From UBA5543 sp964464965 (GTDB lineage: Bacteria; Bacteroidota; Bacteroidia; Chitinophagales; Chitinophagaceae), in the NCBI GenBank assembly GCA_964464965.1, contig CAYXHM010000004.1, forward strand, positions 62,001-126,000: a stretch of DNA of 64,000 nucleotides, given 5' to 3'. How positions within the stretch are numbered: position 1 is the stretch's first letter; each line of letters starts with the position of its first letter. Positions 42,008-50,545 of the stretch are shown piece after piece. The position numbers and the translations under genes are program-made. Below the pieces are notes generated by a model. The model had not been told where the DNA came from, made no database searches, and worked only from the letters and a program-made list of their open reading frames with translations.

Positions 42008-42937
42008 TTATTTATTGGAGGTTGCAGATGCTATGTCCTTAGCAAAATTATATAAATTAAATCCCTTCTTATTTATACTGGCGGCTATGTGCTTTTTCAA
42101 ATCTGTTTTGCTGATATCCTTCATGCGTTCTGCCAGTAACAGTTGCCAGCATTTTTCCGTGTACAGGTGTAATTTATGTTCAGTGCCGGTATGCTGCGCT
42201 TTAAAGAAATGCTCAATAGCTGCATCAAGTTCCGCTATTCCCACACCTTGAGTGGCAATGGTTTTAATAACAGGTATCTCCGTTTCATCCGTACTTTTCT
42301 GGTGTACCATTATTTTCAGGCTGGCATACATAGCATCTGCTGCTTCCCTGTCAGCCTTGTTAATGACAAATATATCAGCTATCTCCATTATGCCTGCCTT
42401 CAGTGTCTGCACTTCATCACCAGCCTCAGGCACCAGTGCTACTATGCTGCAGTCTGCCAATCCCGCTATTTCTACTTCGCTCTGGCCTACGCCTACTGTT
42501 TCTACCAGTATAATGTCAAAAGGAGCTTGCCTTGCAATATCTGTTATTTCAATTATTTTATGGTTTAATCCGCCTAACGCACCCCTGCTGGCCAGCGAAC
42601 GTATATATACATTGGGGTTGTTGTAAAATTCACTCATGCGTATCCTGTCTCCCAATAGCGCGCCGTAGTTAAACGGCGATGAGGGGTCAACTGCCAGCAC
42701 GGCTATTTTTTTTCCAGCCTGTGTCCAGAACTTCAGCAATGCACTTACCAGTGTACTTTTACCAGCACCGGGCGGGCCGGTTAGCCCTACCACTTTACTG
42801 ACTGTATTATTAGAAAGCAGGGTGAGTAGTTCTTCATACCCAGGCAATGAGTTTTCTACAATGGTAATGCCTCTTGCCACTGCTTTAAAATCTCCGGCTT
42901 GTATCTCTGTTAAAAGTTGTCTTATCTTGTCGCGCAC
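42008..42937 (-). CDS. meaB: Methylmalonyl-CoA mutase-associated GTPase MeaB
   Basis: A 309-residue P-loop GTPase that protects and reactivates adenosylcobalamin-dependent methylmalonyl-CoA mutase. GLTGPPGAGKSTLVSAL is the P-loop, AVDPSSPFNYGALLGDRIRM, VETVGVGQSEVEIAGLAD and VINKADREAA (the NKAD G4 motif) follow. The GTG at 42937 starts the frame. The mutase genes are not in the window. It is divergent from the O-antigen-ligase-like gene. Confidence 0.95.
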   Translation of the reverse strand: MRDKIRQLLTEIQAGDFKAVARGITIVENSLPGYEELLTLLSNNTVSKVVGLTGPPGAGKSTLVSALLKFWTQAGKKIAVLAVDPSSPFNYGALLGDRIRMSEFYNNPNVYIRSLASRGALGGLNHKIIEITDIARQAPFDIILVETVGVGQSEVEIAGLADCSIVALVPEAGDEVQTLKAGIMEIADIFVINKADREAADAMYASLKIMVHQKSTDETEIPVIKTIATQGVGIAELDAAIEHFFKAQHTGTEHKLHLYTEKCWQLLLAERMKDISKTDLKKHIAASINKKGFNLYNFAKDIASATSNK

Positions 42938-42995
42938 TAAAATGAAATTACAATCGTTTTAGGTATATATTGCAATCGGTGAACAAAAATATGTC

Positions 42996-44225
42996 TTGAA
43001 TTACAAAGAGGAAACAAAAAACAATGTTGCAATAGTTTGTGCGCTGGTTATGTTGGCGGGTTTCTTCCTGTCAAGAGCGTTATTATCCGCAGGGACAGTA
43101 GCATTTGGTATCAATGCGCTGATAGGTGTGCATCCCAGGCAATGGCTGCGTAACAAGTGGTGGCTGCTGGGTGCAGCCTGGGTAGGTGTATATGTATTGT
43201 CCGGCTTGTGGAGCGACAACATACCACAATGGAATGAGCGCGTGTCTGTAAAGCTGCCCATATTGCTGTTGCCTTTAGCCTTTGGTTGCCTGCAACCCTT
43301 TACAGAAAAACAACTGAAGGTTTTTACTGTAGGGGCATCAATCTTATTCCTGGGCAGTTTTATGTACAGCATGTACTTCCTGGTTACAGACACTGCATAT
43401 TATATTGAGCAGTACCGTTTCTCCAAAGTTTTACCAACGCTTGCCGGGCATGATTATATCCGGTACAGTCTTTCTATATCCATGTTTATTATATGGTGCT
43501 TTTTTGCATGGCGCAGGCTGAACGGAACTGGCATAAAATGGATGCTGGGTATTACCATCGTATTGCTGAGTATTTACCTGCACGTAATTGCTGTTAAAAC
43601 AGGCCTGCTTGTATTTTATGTATTCCTGTTTTTACTGGCGGTGAATATAACATTCAGGCGCAGGCCCATTGCAGGTTTGCTGATACTTGCAGCAGTGGTG
43701 CTATCACCCATAGCTGCATACAAATATGTACCTACCTTTGAAAGGAAGGTAGATTATTTTACCTATTCGTGGCAGGTGTTTGCAGATGGCCGTTATGATA
43801 GTGATTATAGTGATATAGGGCGACTGGTATCTTATGATATAGCTTTAAAATTGCTGCCTGACTATGTTTATGCAGGCACCGGCATAGGTGACATGCACGA
43901 TGTCATGCGGACAGGCTATAGTAAGTATTATCCCAAAGTGCCTGAGTTTCAACAGTTGAAACCACATAACCAGTTGCTTATAGTAGCTTTGGGTTGTGGT
44001 ATCCCCGCACTTATTATATTCCTTCTTTGGATGTTTTATCCCTTGGTATGGGTACGGAAGGGTAAAGATGGCTTTTTTCTTTTTGCCACATGGCTGGTCT
44101 TATGGATCCCAATTATGGTAGAGCCCACTTTGGAGTTACAATTTGGAGTGTTCGTATATTTGTTCTTCCTGCTGTGGATAGCCCATTGCACAAGACAAAC
44201 ATTGCCACAACGAAAAGATGTATAA
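42996..44225 (+). CDS. O-antigen ligase/polymerase family membrane protein
   Basis: A 409-residue protein with about eleven hydrophobic helices and a large periplasmic loop between them carrying RYDSDYSDIGRLVSYDIALKLLPDYVYAGTGIGDM and KPHNQLLIVALGCGI, as in Wzy_C/WaaL O-antigen ligases. It probably joins or polymerises surface glycan. Starts with TTG at 42996; the nearby ATG at 42991 is closed by a stop two codons on. Followed three bases later by the LON-domain gene, so coupled. Confidence 0.82.
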   Translation: MNYKEETKNNVAIVCALVMLAGFFLSRALLSAGTVAFGINALIGVHPRQWLRNKWWLLGAAWVGVYVLSGLWSDNIPQWNERVSVKLPILLLPLAFGCLQPFTEKQLKVFTVGASILFLGSFMYSMYFLVTDTAYYIEQYRFSKVLPTLAGHDYIRYSLSISMFIIWCFFAWRRLNGTGIKWMLGITIVLLSIYLHVIAVKTGLLVFYVFLFLLAVNITFRRRPIAGLLILAAVVLSPIAAYKYVPTFERKVDYFTYSWQVFADGRYDSDYSDIGRLVSYDIALKLLPDYVYAGTGIGDMHDVMRTGYSKYYPKVPEFQQLKPHNQLLIVALGCGIPALIIFLLWMFYPLVWVRKGKDGFFLFATWLVLWIPIMVEPTLELQFGVFVYLFFLLWIAHCTRQTLPQRKDV

Positions 44226-44228
44226 GAA

Positions 44229-44867
44229 ATGATGAATTTTATCCCGGTCTTTCCACTGAATATTATCGTCTATCCAGGTGAGCCGCTGAACCTGCATATT
44301 TTTGAACCTCGTTATAAGCAACTGATAAAAGAGTGCATAGAAGAGCAGAGGCCTTTTGGAATACCTGTGGTATTAGATAAAAAAATAGAAGAATTCGGGA
44401 CACTGCTGGAAGTGACCGAACTGGCTAAGGAATACGAGAACGGCGAAATGGATATAAAGGCACGTGGCTTACAAGTCTTCAGAGTATTGGAAATAATAAA
44501 GGAATTACCCGATAAACTATACTCAGGCGCTATCGTAAACTACCCTGAAAACATTTTAGAGCCGGGAAACAGTAAGACTGAAGCACTTATAATAAGCGAG
44601 GTGAAAAGGATGTACACATTGCTGAATGTCGAGGATAAATTTCCGGTAGCTGAGAAGGGCATGTTATCATACAAAATCGGCCATTATATAGGTTTTACAG
44701 CCTTGCAGGAATATGAAATGCTGCAATTGTTTACAGAAACTCTCAGGCTGGAGTACATCCGCCAGCATCTGAAAAATATGCTGCCGCTGATACAGGGTAT
44801 GGAGCAGGCAAAGGCCAGGATACAAATGAACGGGCATTTCAGAGACCTTTCTTTAGGTGATATTTAA
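44229..44867 (+). CDS. LON peptidase substrate-binding domain protein
   Basis: A 212-residue stand-alone LON N-terminal (PUA-like) domain: NFIPVFPLNIIVYPGEPLNLHIFEPRYKQLIKECIEE, IKARGLQVFRVLEI. No protease or ATPase domain follows. Such solo proteins are widespread with unknown function, perhaps adaptors. It directly follows the ligase-like gene. Confidence 0.92.
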   Translation: MMNFIPVFPLNIIVYPGEPLNLHIFEPRYKQLIKECIEEQRPFGIPVVLDKKIEEFGTLLEVTELAKEYENGEMDIKARGLQVFRVLEIIKELPDKLYSGAIVNYPENILEPGNSKTEALIISEVKRMYTLLNVEDKFPVAEKGMLSYKIGHYIGFTALQEYEMLQLFTETLRLEYIRQHLKNMLPLIQGMEQAKARIQMNGHFRDLSLGDI

Positions 44868-44966
44868 GGCAGTATATTCAAAGCAGTGTCAGAAAATACC
44901 CCATTTGTTCGTTCAATACAATCCATTTTACTATTTTACAGACTTAACTGAAAAAAAGCTCACTTA

Positions 44967-45707
44967 ATGTCTTTTAATCTTTGTATAGACTGGGGTAACA
45001 CCCTCGTTAAAGCAGGCCTGTTTGAAAAAGGCCAGTTGACGGCCACTTTCAGCTTCCCCGCACATGATGCACACATGCGCCTGGTTGATTTGATAGATGA
45101 ACATAAACCTGTTTATGCAGTGATTTCAAGTGTGTCGTCAAAATCTGCCGAAGTGGAAGATATTCTGGCCACAAAGGTGAAAAAGATGATACGGATGACG
45201 GATAACACCCCGTTGCCTATCATGAATGCCTACTCGTCAGACAATGTAGGGGCAGACAGGCTGGCCATGGCTGTTGGTGCGCATCATGCCAATCCGGGTA
45301 AAAACAACCTGGTAGTTTGCCTGGGAACCTGCATCACGTATAATTTTGTACAAAACACACGCACTTTCCGTGGTGGGGCTATATCACCCGGCCTGCATAT
45401 GCGCCTTAAAGCCATGCATGAATTTACAGATAAGCTGCCGGAAGTAAGCCTGGATGGGGAAACTCTGCTATTAGGCTACGATACAGAAACCTGTATGCGC
45501 AGCGGTGCAGTGTTTGGCATCATGTCTGAAATTGACGGAATGGTCAACGAATTCGCATCTAAATACCCTCATTTTAACGCGGTATTAACGGGTGGGGATA
45601 TGACATACTTTGAGGGCAAGCTTAAATGTGAGATATTTGCAGACCCTGATATCATTTTGAAGGGATTGAATATAATATTAAAGCATAATGTCCCACAAGC
45701 TGTTTAA
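44967..45707 (+). CDS. coaX: Type III pantothenate kinase
   Basis: A 246-residue CoaX that catalyses the first step of coenzyme A synthesis. Family motifs: CIDWGNTLVKAGLFE (PHOSPHATE 1), NVGADRLAMAVGA, VVCLGTCITYNFVQ, GGAISPGLHMRLKAMHEFTDKLPEV and VLTGGDMTYF. ATG start. It overlaps the next gene by 20 bases, so the coaX - OM protein - lptC genes form one operon. Confidence 0.95.
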   Translation: MSFNLCIDWGNTLVKAGLFEKGQLTATFSFPAHDAHMRLVDLIDEHKPVYAVISSVSSKSAEVEDILATKVKKMIRMTDNTPLPIMNAYSSDNVGADRLAMAVGAHHANPGKNNLVVCLGTCITYNFVQNTRTFRGGAISPGLHMRLKAMHEFTDKLPEVSLDGETLLLGYDTETCMRSGAVFGIMSEIDGMVNEFASKYPHFNAVLTGGDMTYFEGKLKCEIFADPDIILKGLNIILKHNVPQAV

Positions 45708-46989
45708 GCGTTTTTACTTAGTATCAATTTGTTTTTCTGTTGCGCTATTACAGCACGGCACAAAGTTACAGGCACAGACACAGGATTTTGAAACCAAATC
45801 GAACAGGGAAAATGCCCCATATTCAAGATTTGGTATCGGTGAGCTACGCAACAGCATTAACCCCGCTATGAAAGGCGCGGGTAGCATAAGCTCTGCATAC
45901 AACAACCCGTATTCAATAAATGCTGATAACCCGGCTTCTTACGCCTCATTGCGGTTCACTACTTATGAAGGTAGTTTATACGGTGGCAACCGGACTATAA
46001 ACTCAGGCAATGAACGCTTTAAAACAGGTATGGCCACTATTAACCACCTGAATATCGGCATCCCGGTAAGTAAACATATGGGCATGACCCTGGGTTTTAT
46101 GCCTGTAAGCCATATATACTATAAACTGAGCGATACAGCAGAGATTCCCTTGTACGGAAACAGTGTACGGACCTTTTTTGGCGATGGCTCACTCAATTAC
46201 GCCTATGCCGGTTTCGCGGGAAAATATAAGGGCTTCAGCCTGGGTGTGAATTTCGGGTATCTTTTTGGCAGCACTGTATATGCAGACCTGATAGAAAGCA
46301 TAGATGATGAACAGAATGTAAACGATGTGCAATTTTCACACGTATTAAGGACTGGGGGTATATACTGGAAAGCCGGCGCGCAATATGAAACTAAGCTGAA
46401 TAAAAACCTGTGGTTGCGTACAGGTGCAACTTTCACCATGAACCAGGATGTAAGAACTACGATTGACGAATTCTGGCTGAGCTATAACTATGCCGGTGGA
46501 GATACCACTTATAGCAAACTGGGCCAGAACGGCGACTTGACTATGCCAATGACCTATAGCGTGGGTGTACACCTGGCCGATAGCAGCAAATGGATGGTTG
46601 GGGTAGATTTTTCTGCAATTAACTGGACCAATTATAAAGGCTTTGGCCGTGTAGATTCAGTAACTGATATGTCTTACCGCCTGGCTGTAGGTGGTGAGTA
46701 CACGCCTGATCCTGTTGCAATAAGGAAATACTTCAGCCGTGTTACATACCGCCTGGGTGCATATTATGGCAAGGATTATGTTTACCTGCGTAATACGCCT
46801 ATGAACTATTATGCTGTTACATTTGGTTTTGGCCTGCCGTTCAAGCGCTTCAGCGACAGGGTGAACACAGCATTTGAAATAGGGAAGAGGGGTAGTGAAA
46901 CAAATGGCCTGTTCAGTGAAACATTTTTTAAATGTACCCTGGGTATAACGCTTAACGATAAGTGGTTTATCAAACGTAAATATGATTAA
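45688..46989 (+). CDS. Outer-membrane beta-barrel protein
   Basis: A 433-residue protein with signal peptide (MSHKLFKRFYLVSICFSVALL to LQAQ), then alternating aromatic/polar strands (GYLFGSTVYADLIES, YSVGVHLADSSKWMVGVDFSAINW, YYAVTFGFGLPFK) and a C-terminal FKCTLGITLNDKWF typical of a beta-barrel. NAPYSRFGIGELRNSINPAMKGAGSISSAYNNPYSINADNPASYA is a conserved start in Bacteroidota homologues of FadL-like proteins. Role uncertain; located between coaX and lptC, so it may act in lipopolysaccharide or lipid handling. Confidence 0.8.
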   Translation: MSHKLFKRFYLVSICFSVALLQHGTKLQAQTQDFETKSNRENAPYSRFGIGELRNSINPAMKGAGSISSAYNNPYSINADNPASYASLRFTTYEGSLYGGNRTINSGNERFKTGMATINHLNIGIPVSKHMGMTLGFMPVSHIYYKLSDTAEIPLYGNSVRTFFGDGSLNYAYAGFAGKYKGFSLGVNFGYLFGSTVYADLIESIDDEQNVNDVQFSHVLRTGGIYWKAGAQYETKLNKNLWLRTGATFTMNQDVRTTIDEFWLSYNYAGGDTTYSKLGQNGDLTMPMTYSVGVHLADSSKWMVGVDFSAINWTNYKGFGRVDSVTDMSYRLAVGGEYTPDPVAIRKYFSRVTYRLGAYYGKDYVYLRNTPMNYYAVTFGFGLPFKRFSDRVNTAFEIGKRGSETNGLFSETFFKCTLGITLNDKWFIKRKYD

Positions 46990-47575
46990 GATACAGGATA
47001 TACAACATAAAACCCGTCACATGCTTTGTTATGTGGCGGGTTTTGTATTGTTGTCATCTGTTTCAGCCTGCAAAAACGACCCGAAAGAAATAGATGCCCT
47101 GGTAAACAAGCGCTCCTTGCAGGAGGACAAGGCCGATGAAGTAACTATTATTTATAGTGAGAAGGGGAAGTCTAAAATAAGGATGTATGCTACAGAGTTT
47201 GTCAGGAATGAAATAGCCAAGCCTTCATTTGTAGATATGCGAAAAGGCCTGAAAGTTGAATTTTTTAATGACAGCAGCCATGAAATTGAATCTACCCTTA
47301 CCGCCTTGTATGCCCGATGGTATGAAAATAAAGGCAATGTACTGATAAGGGACAGTGTAGTGGTTGTGAACAAAAAAGGCGAAACCCTGAGTACGGAAGA
47401 GCTTATCTGGAACCAGAACGTAAGGAAATTTTATACAGAGAAATTTGTGAGGATTGTTACTCCTGACCAGGTAATGTATGGCGATGGGCTTGAGGCGAAC
47501 GAAGATTTCTCGTGGTACCGTATTATTAACCCCAAAGGCACGGTAAGGGTCAATAAATCTGAAATGCCCGAATAA
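46982..47575 (+). CDS. lptC: LptC-like LPS export lipoprotein
   Basis: A 197-residue protein with a lipoprotein signal (FVLLSSVSAC), then a beta-jellyroll domain: EVTIIYSEKGKSKIRMYATEFVR, KGLKVEFFNDSSHEIESTLTALYARWYENKGNVLIRDSVVVVNKKGETLSTEELIWNQNVRKFYTEKFVRIVTP. The pattern is that of LptC/LptA-type OstA domains, here with a lipid anchor, as usual in Bacteroidota. It receives LPS from LptB2FG. Overlaps the previous gene by eight bases. Confidence 0.88.
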   Translation: MIKIQDIQHKTRHMLCYVAGFVLLSSVSACKNDPKEIDALVNKRSLQEDKADEVTIIYSEKGKSKIRMYATEFVRNEIAKPSFVDMRKGLKVEFFNDSSHEIESTLTALYARWYENKGNVLIRDSVVVVNKKGETLSTEELIWNQNVRKFYTEKFVRIVTPDQVMYGDGLEANEDFSWYRIINPKGTVRVNKSEMPE

Positions 47576-47601
47576 TATCCAATATCCCCCTTTTTTAGTT
47601 A

Positions 47602-47630
47602 TTGACCGTCGCTGTTTATTATTACTTTTG
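47602..47630 (+). promoter_or_regulatory. Promoter of S46 peptidase gene
   Basis: TTG at 47602-47604, an 18-base gap, TACTTTTG at 47623-47630 (TAnnTTTG). The gene starts 45 bases downstream. Confidence 0.75.
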
Positions 47631-47674
47631 CACTTCTGTTTAATAATTATATTACTAATAGGATAAGTATCGTA

Positions 47675-49831
47675 ATGAAAAAGCTATTGTTATCGCTGCT
47701 TGCAGCATGCGCATTGCTGCCCGTAAAGGCAGACGAAGGAATGTGGTTGCCTATGCTTATAGGTAAGAACTACGAAGAAATGAAAAGGCTGGGCCTGAAG
47801 CTGTCTAAAGACGACCTGTACAGCATTAACAATAGCAGCATAAAAGATGCTATCATCCAGTTTGGCGGTGGCTGCACCGGCGAGATAATTTCCCCAAACG
47901 GGCTGCTGATAACCAACCACCACTGTGGATATGGGGCTATAACAGCACTGAGCACTGTAGAGAAAAACTACCTGGATAACGGTTTCTGGGCACATAGCTA
48001 CGCAGAAGAACTACCAGCAAAAGATATAACAGCCCTGTTCCTGGAACGTATGGAAGATGTTACTGCTGAGGTTGCAAAAGCAGTAGGCAACAGTAAAGGC
48101 GAAAAATTTGACAAGAAGTACAAAGAAATCACCGAAAAAATAAAAAAACGTGCAGAGGGTAAAGGCAATTACACTGCAGAGGTAAAAAGCTATTTTGATG
48201 GCAACCAGTACATACTGCTGGTGTACAAAAAATACACTGACGTACGCCTGGTAGGTACACCTCCAAAATCTTTAGGTAAATATGGCGGAGATACGGACAA
48301 CTGGATGTGGCCGCGCCATACTGCAGACTTCTCTATGTTCCGCGTATATGCAGACGCTGACAATGAGCCTGCGGAATACTCAAAAAGCAATGTCCCCTAC
48401 AAACCAAAGAAGTATTTGCCTATATCTATAAAAGGTGTGGACGAAGGAGATTTCACAATGATATTTGGTTATCCGGGCCGTACCAACCGTTACGATGTTT
48501 CTTATGGTATTGATATAGCTATTAATGAAACCAATCCTTCAATAGTAAAGCCACGCGAAAAGCGCCTGGAAATCATGCGTAAAAACATGAAGGCTGATAA
48601 AGAAGTATATCTTAAACTGACTTCTTCTTATGCCGGTATATCCAACTACTGGAAATACTTTATTGGCCAGACTGAGCAACTGAAACGCCTTAAAGTAGTA
48701 AAACAAAAAGAAGTACAGGAGGCAGAGTTTACCTACTGGGCACGCAAAAATGCGCCTGAATATAAAGACCTGATGAAACAGTTTGAGGCTGTACATAATG
48801 CGTACAGGCCTTACGCCAAACACCAGATGTATTACAGCCAGGCATTCCAGGGTTCAATACTGGCGGCATTGGGTTCAGGCTTTTACGACTTGTACACAGA
48901 GATAAATAAAGAACACAAACGTGATGAAAAGAAAATAGAAAAAGAGGTTACAGAGTTGAAAAAGTTGCGCAGGTCTATGATGAAAAGATTTGACCTTGCA
49001 ACGGAGAAAGAGATATTTATGGAGATGGCCAAGATGTTCTACAACGACATTCCAAAAAGCCAGCATCCAGAGGTGTACCAGAGTGTGATTTTTAAGAAAT
49101 TTGGTAATACTAATATGGATAAAACATTTGCTGATTATACAGAGTATGTTTTTGCCAATACCTTCCTGCTGGATTCAAACAAGTTCAATGCCTTCCTGAA
49201 AAATCCTACAATGGAAGCTATGCTGGACGATGCAGCATTGAGGTATGCATTGAGTTTTGCCCGCAACTATAATGAGGTGTATAAACCCAAAATAGAGAAG
49301 TATAATGATGAAAAAGCAGCCTTAAAAAAGAAATATATAAAAGGTATGATGTTGAAAAACAGGGGAGGCTCATTTTACCCTGATGCCAACTCTACCATGC
49401 GTATAACTTATGGCCAGGTAAAAAGCTATTCTCCACAGGATGCGGTGCACTACGACTATTATACAACGCTGGATGGCTTTATGGATAAATATAAGCCGGG
49501 CGATGATGAATTTGACGCACCAAAAGAACTGATAACACTGCACAAAAACAAAGACTATGGTAAATATGCCGATGCCAATGGACAGTTGCGTACATGCTTC
49601 ATTACTACCAATGATATAACAGGAGGTAACTCTGGCAGCCCTGTTATAAATGGTAATGGTGAGTGGGTAGGTATAGCTTTTGACGGTAACTGGGAAGCGA
49701 TGAGCGGTGATATAGCGTTTGATAAAAACTACAAACGTACCATCTGTACAGATGCCCGTTTCATATTCTGGATAATAGAGAAAATGGGTAAAGCGAATAA
49801 TATACTTGAAGAAGTAGATTTACGTAAGTAA
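47675..49831 (+). CDS. S46 family dipeptidyl-peptidase (DPP7-like)
   Basis: A 718-residue periplasmic serine exopeptidase that releases dipeptides, feeding amino-acid metabolism. It has a signal peptide (MKKLLLSLLAACALLPVKAD), the histidine motif ITNHHCGYG (H82/H83), and the nucleophile Ser653 in TGGNSGSPV. FDGNWEAMSGD carries Gly671 at the site that is Gly in DPP7 and Arg in DPP11, so preference for hydrophobic rather than acidic P1 is predicted. Length is standard. Confidence 0.95.
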   Translation: MKKLLLSLLAACALLPVKADEGMWLPMLIGKNYEEMKRLGLKLSKDDLYSINNSSIKDAIIQFGGGCTGEIISPNGLLITNHHCGYGAITALSTVEKNYLDNGFWAHSYAEELPAKDITALFLERMEDVTAEVAKAVGNSKGEKFDKKYKEITEKIKKRAEGKGNYTAEVKSYFDGNQYILLVYKKYTDVRLVGTPPKSLGKYGGDTDNWMWPRHTADFSMFRVYADADNEPAEYSKSNVPYKPKKYLPISIKGVDEGDFTMIFGYPGRTNRYDVSYGIDIAINETNPSIVKPREKRLEIMRKNMKADKEVYLKLTSSYAGISNYWKYFIGQTEQLKRLKVVKQKEVQEAEFTYWARKNAPEYKDLMKQFEAVHNAYRPYAKHQMYYSQAFQGSILAALGSGFYDLYTEINKEHKRDEKKIEKEVTELKKLRRSMMKRFDLATEKEIFMEMAKMFYNDIPKSQHPEVYQSVIFKKFGNTNMDKTFADYTEYVFANTFLLDSNKFNAFLKNPTMEAMLDDAALRYALSFARNYNEVYKPKIEKYNDEKAALKKKYIKGMMLKNRGGSFYPDANSTMRITYGQVKSYSPQDAVHYDYYTTLDGFMDKYKPGDDEFDAPKELITLHKNKDYGKYADANGQLRTCFITTNDITGGNSGSPVINGNGEWVGIAFDGNWEAMSGDIAFDKNYKRTICTDARFIFWIIEKMGKANNILEEVDLRK

Positions 49832-49856
49832 ACTACAGGCATAAATAGTGCGAAGT

Positions 49857-49883
49857 AAAGGCGGGCAAATTGCCCGCCTTTAT
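49857..49883. terminator. Bidirectional terminator
   Basis: AAAGGCGGGCAA pairs with TTGCCCGCCTTT almost end to end, flanked by TATT. It sits between the convergent S46 and DUF1684 genes. Confidence 0.85.
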
Positions 49884-50497
49884 TAATGTTCGGTTTTGCC
49901 TGCGTAGTTTTTTTCGCCGGCTTTTACAGATACAGGCATTCGGTTTTCTTTTGGCGGTATAGGGCATGAATAGCTGCCGCCGAAAGCGCACCACGGGTTA
50001 TAGCATTTATTAAAGTCAAGCACAATAGTTCCATTCTTAATGTCTTGCAGTGACAAGTCTAAATAGCGCCCACCCCCATAGGTTTCTGTATAAGTGGTGC
50101 CATCTGTAAATGGTACAAACAGGTGGTCTTTATGCTTCGGGTCTTCCAGCAGCTTCAGGCTTTGCAATACCTGCAGGCGTACAGCTGTATCTTTTATGTT
50201 GAATGTAAGTAATCCATACTGGCGGTATTGTTTGGTTTTGCCATTGGCGGTAGGCATATCAAATACTTCCGCTTCGGGTGTCAATGTTATTCTTGCTGTC
50301 ACTTTATATTGTTCGTCAACCGGGTAAAACCTTAAAAATGCTGTATCCTTTGCCGTAAGCGGGCTTCGCTTGTCTTCCAGGAACTCCTGCTTATATTGTT
50401 GCCTGTATTTCGCAATTTCTTTTTTATAAGTAACAGATGTTTGCCCGTATGCGGGTAAGTAAAACAATGAGGCAAACAATATGGGATATACTTTCAT
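49883..50497 (-). CDS. DUF1684 family secreted protein
   Basis: A 204-residue protein with a signal peptide (MKVYPILFASLFYLPAYGQ) and the DUF1684 core: YGLLTFNIKD, ...HLFVPFTDGTTYTETYGGGRYLDLS, IVLDFNKCYNPWCAFGGSYSCPIPPKENRMPVSVKAGEKNY. The cysteine-containing YNPWCAF...YSCPIPPKEN block is the family signature. Function unknown. Confidence 0.92.
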   Translation of the reverse strand: MKVYPILFASLFYLPAYGQTSVTYKKEIAKYRQQYKQEFLEDKRSPLTAKDTAFLRFYPVDEQYKVTARITLTPEAEVFDMPTANGKTKQYRQYGLLTFNIKDTAVRLQVLQSLKLLEDPKHKDHLFVPFTDGTTYTETYGGGRYLDLSLQDIKNGTIVLDFNKCYNPWCAFGGSYSCPIPPKENRMPVSVKAGEKNYAGKTEH

Positions 50498-50511
50498 GAG
50501 TATAAAAATAC

Positions 50512-50537
50512 AACAGCCTGCTGAAGAGCAGGCTGTT
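50512..50537 (-). terminator. Terminator after lysS
   Basis: AACAGCCTGCT (50512-50522) with AGCAGGCTGTT (50527-50537), a GAAG-type loop, and T-rich sequence on the minus-strand exit. Confidence 0.85.
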
Positions 50538-50545
50538 TATAATAT

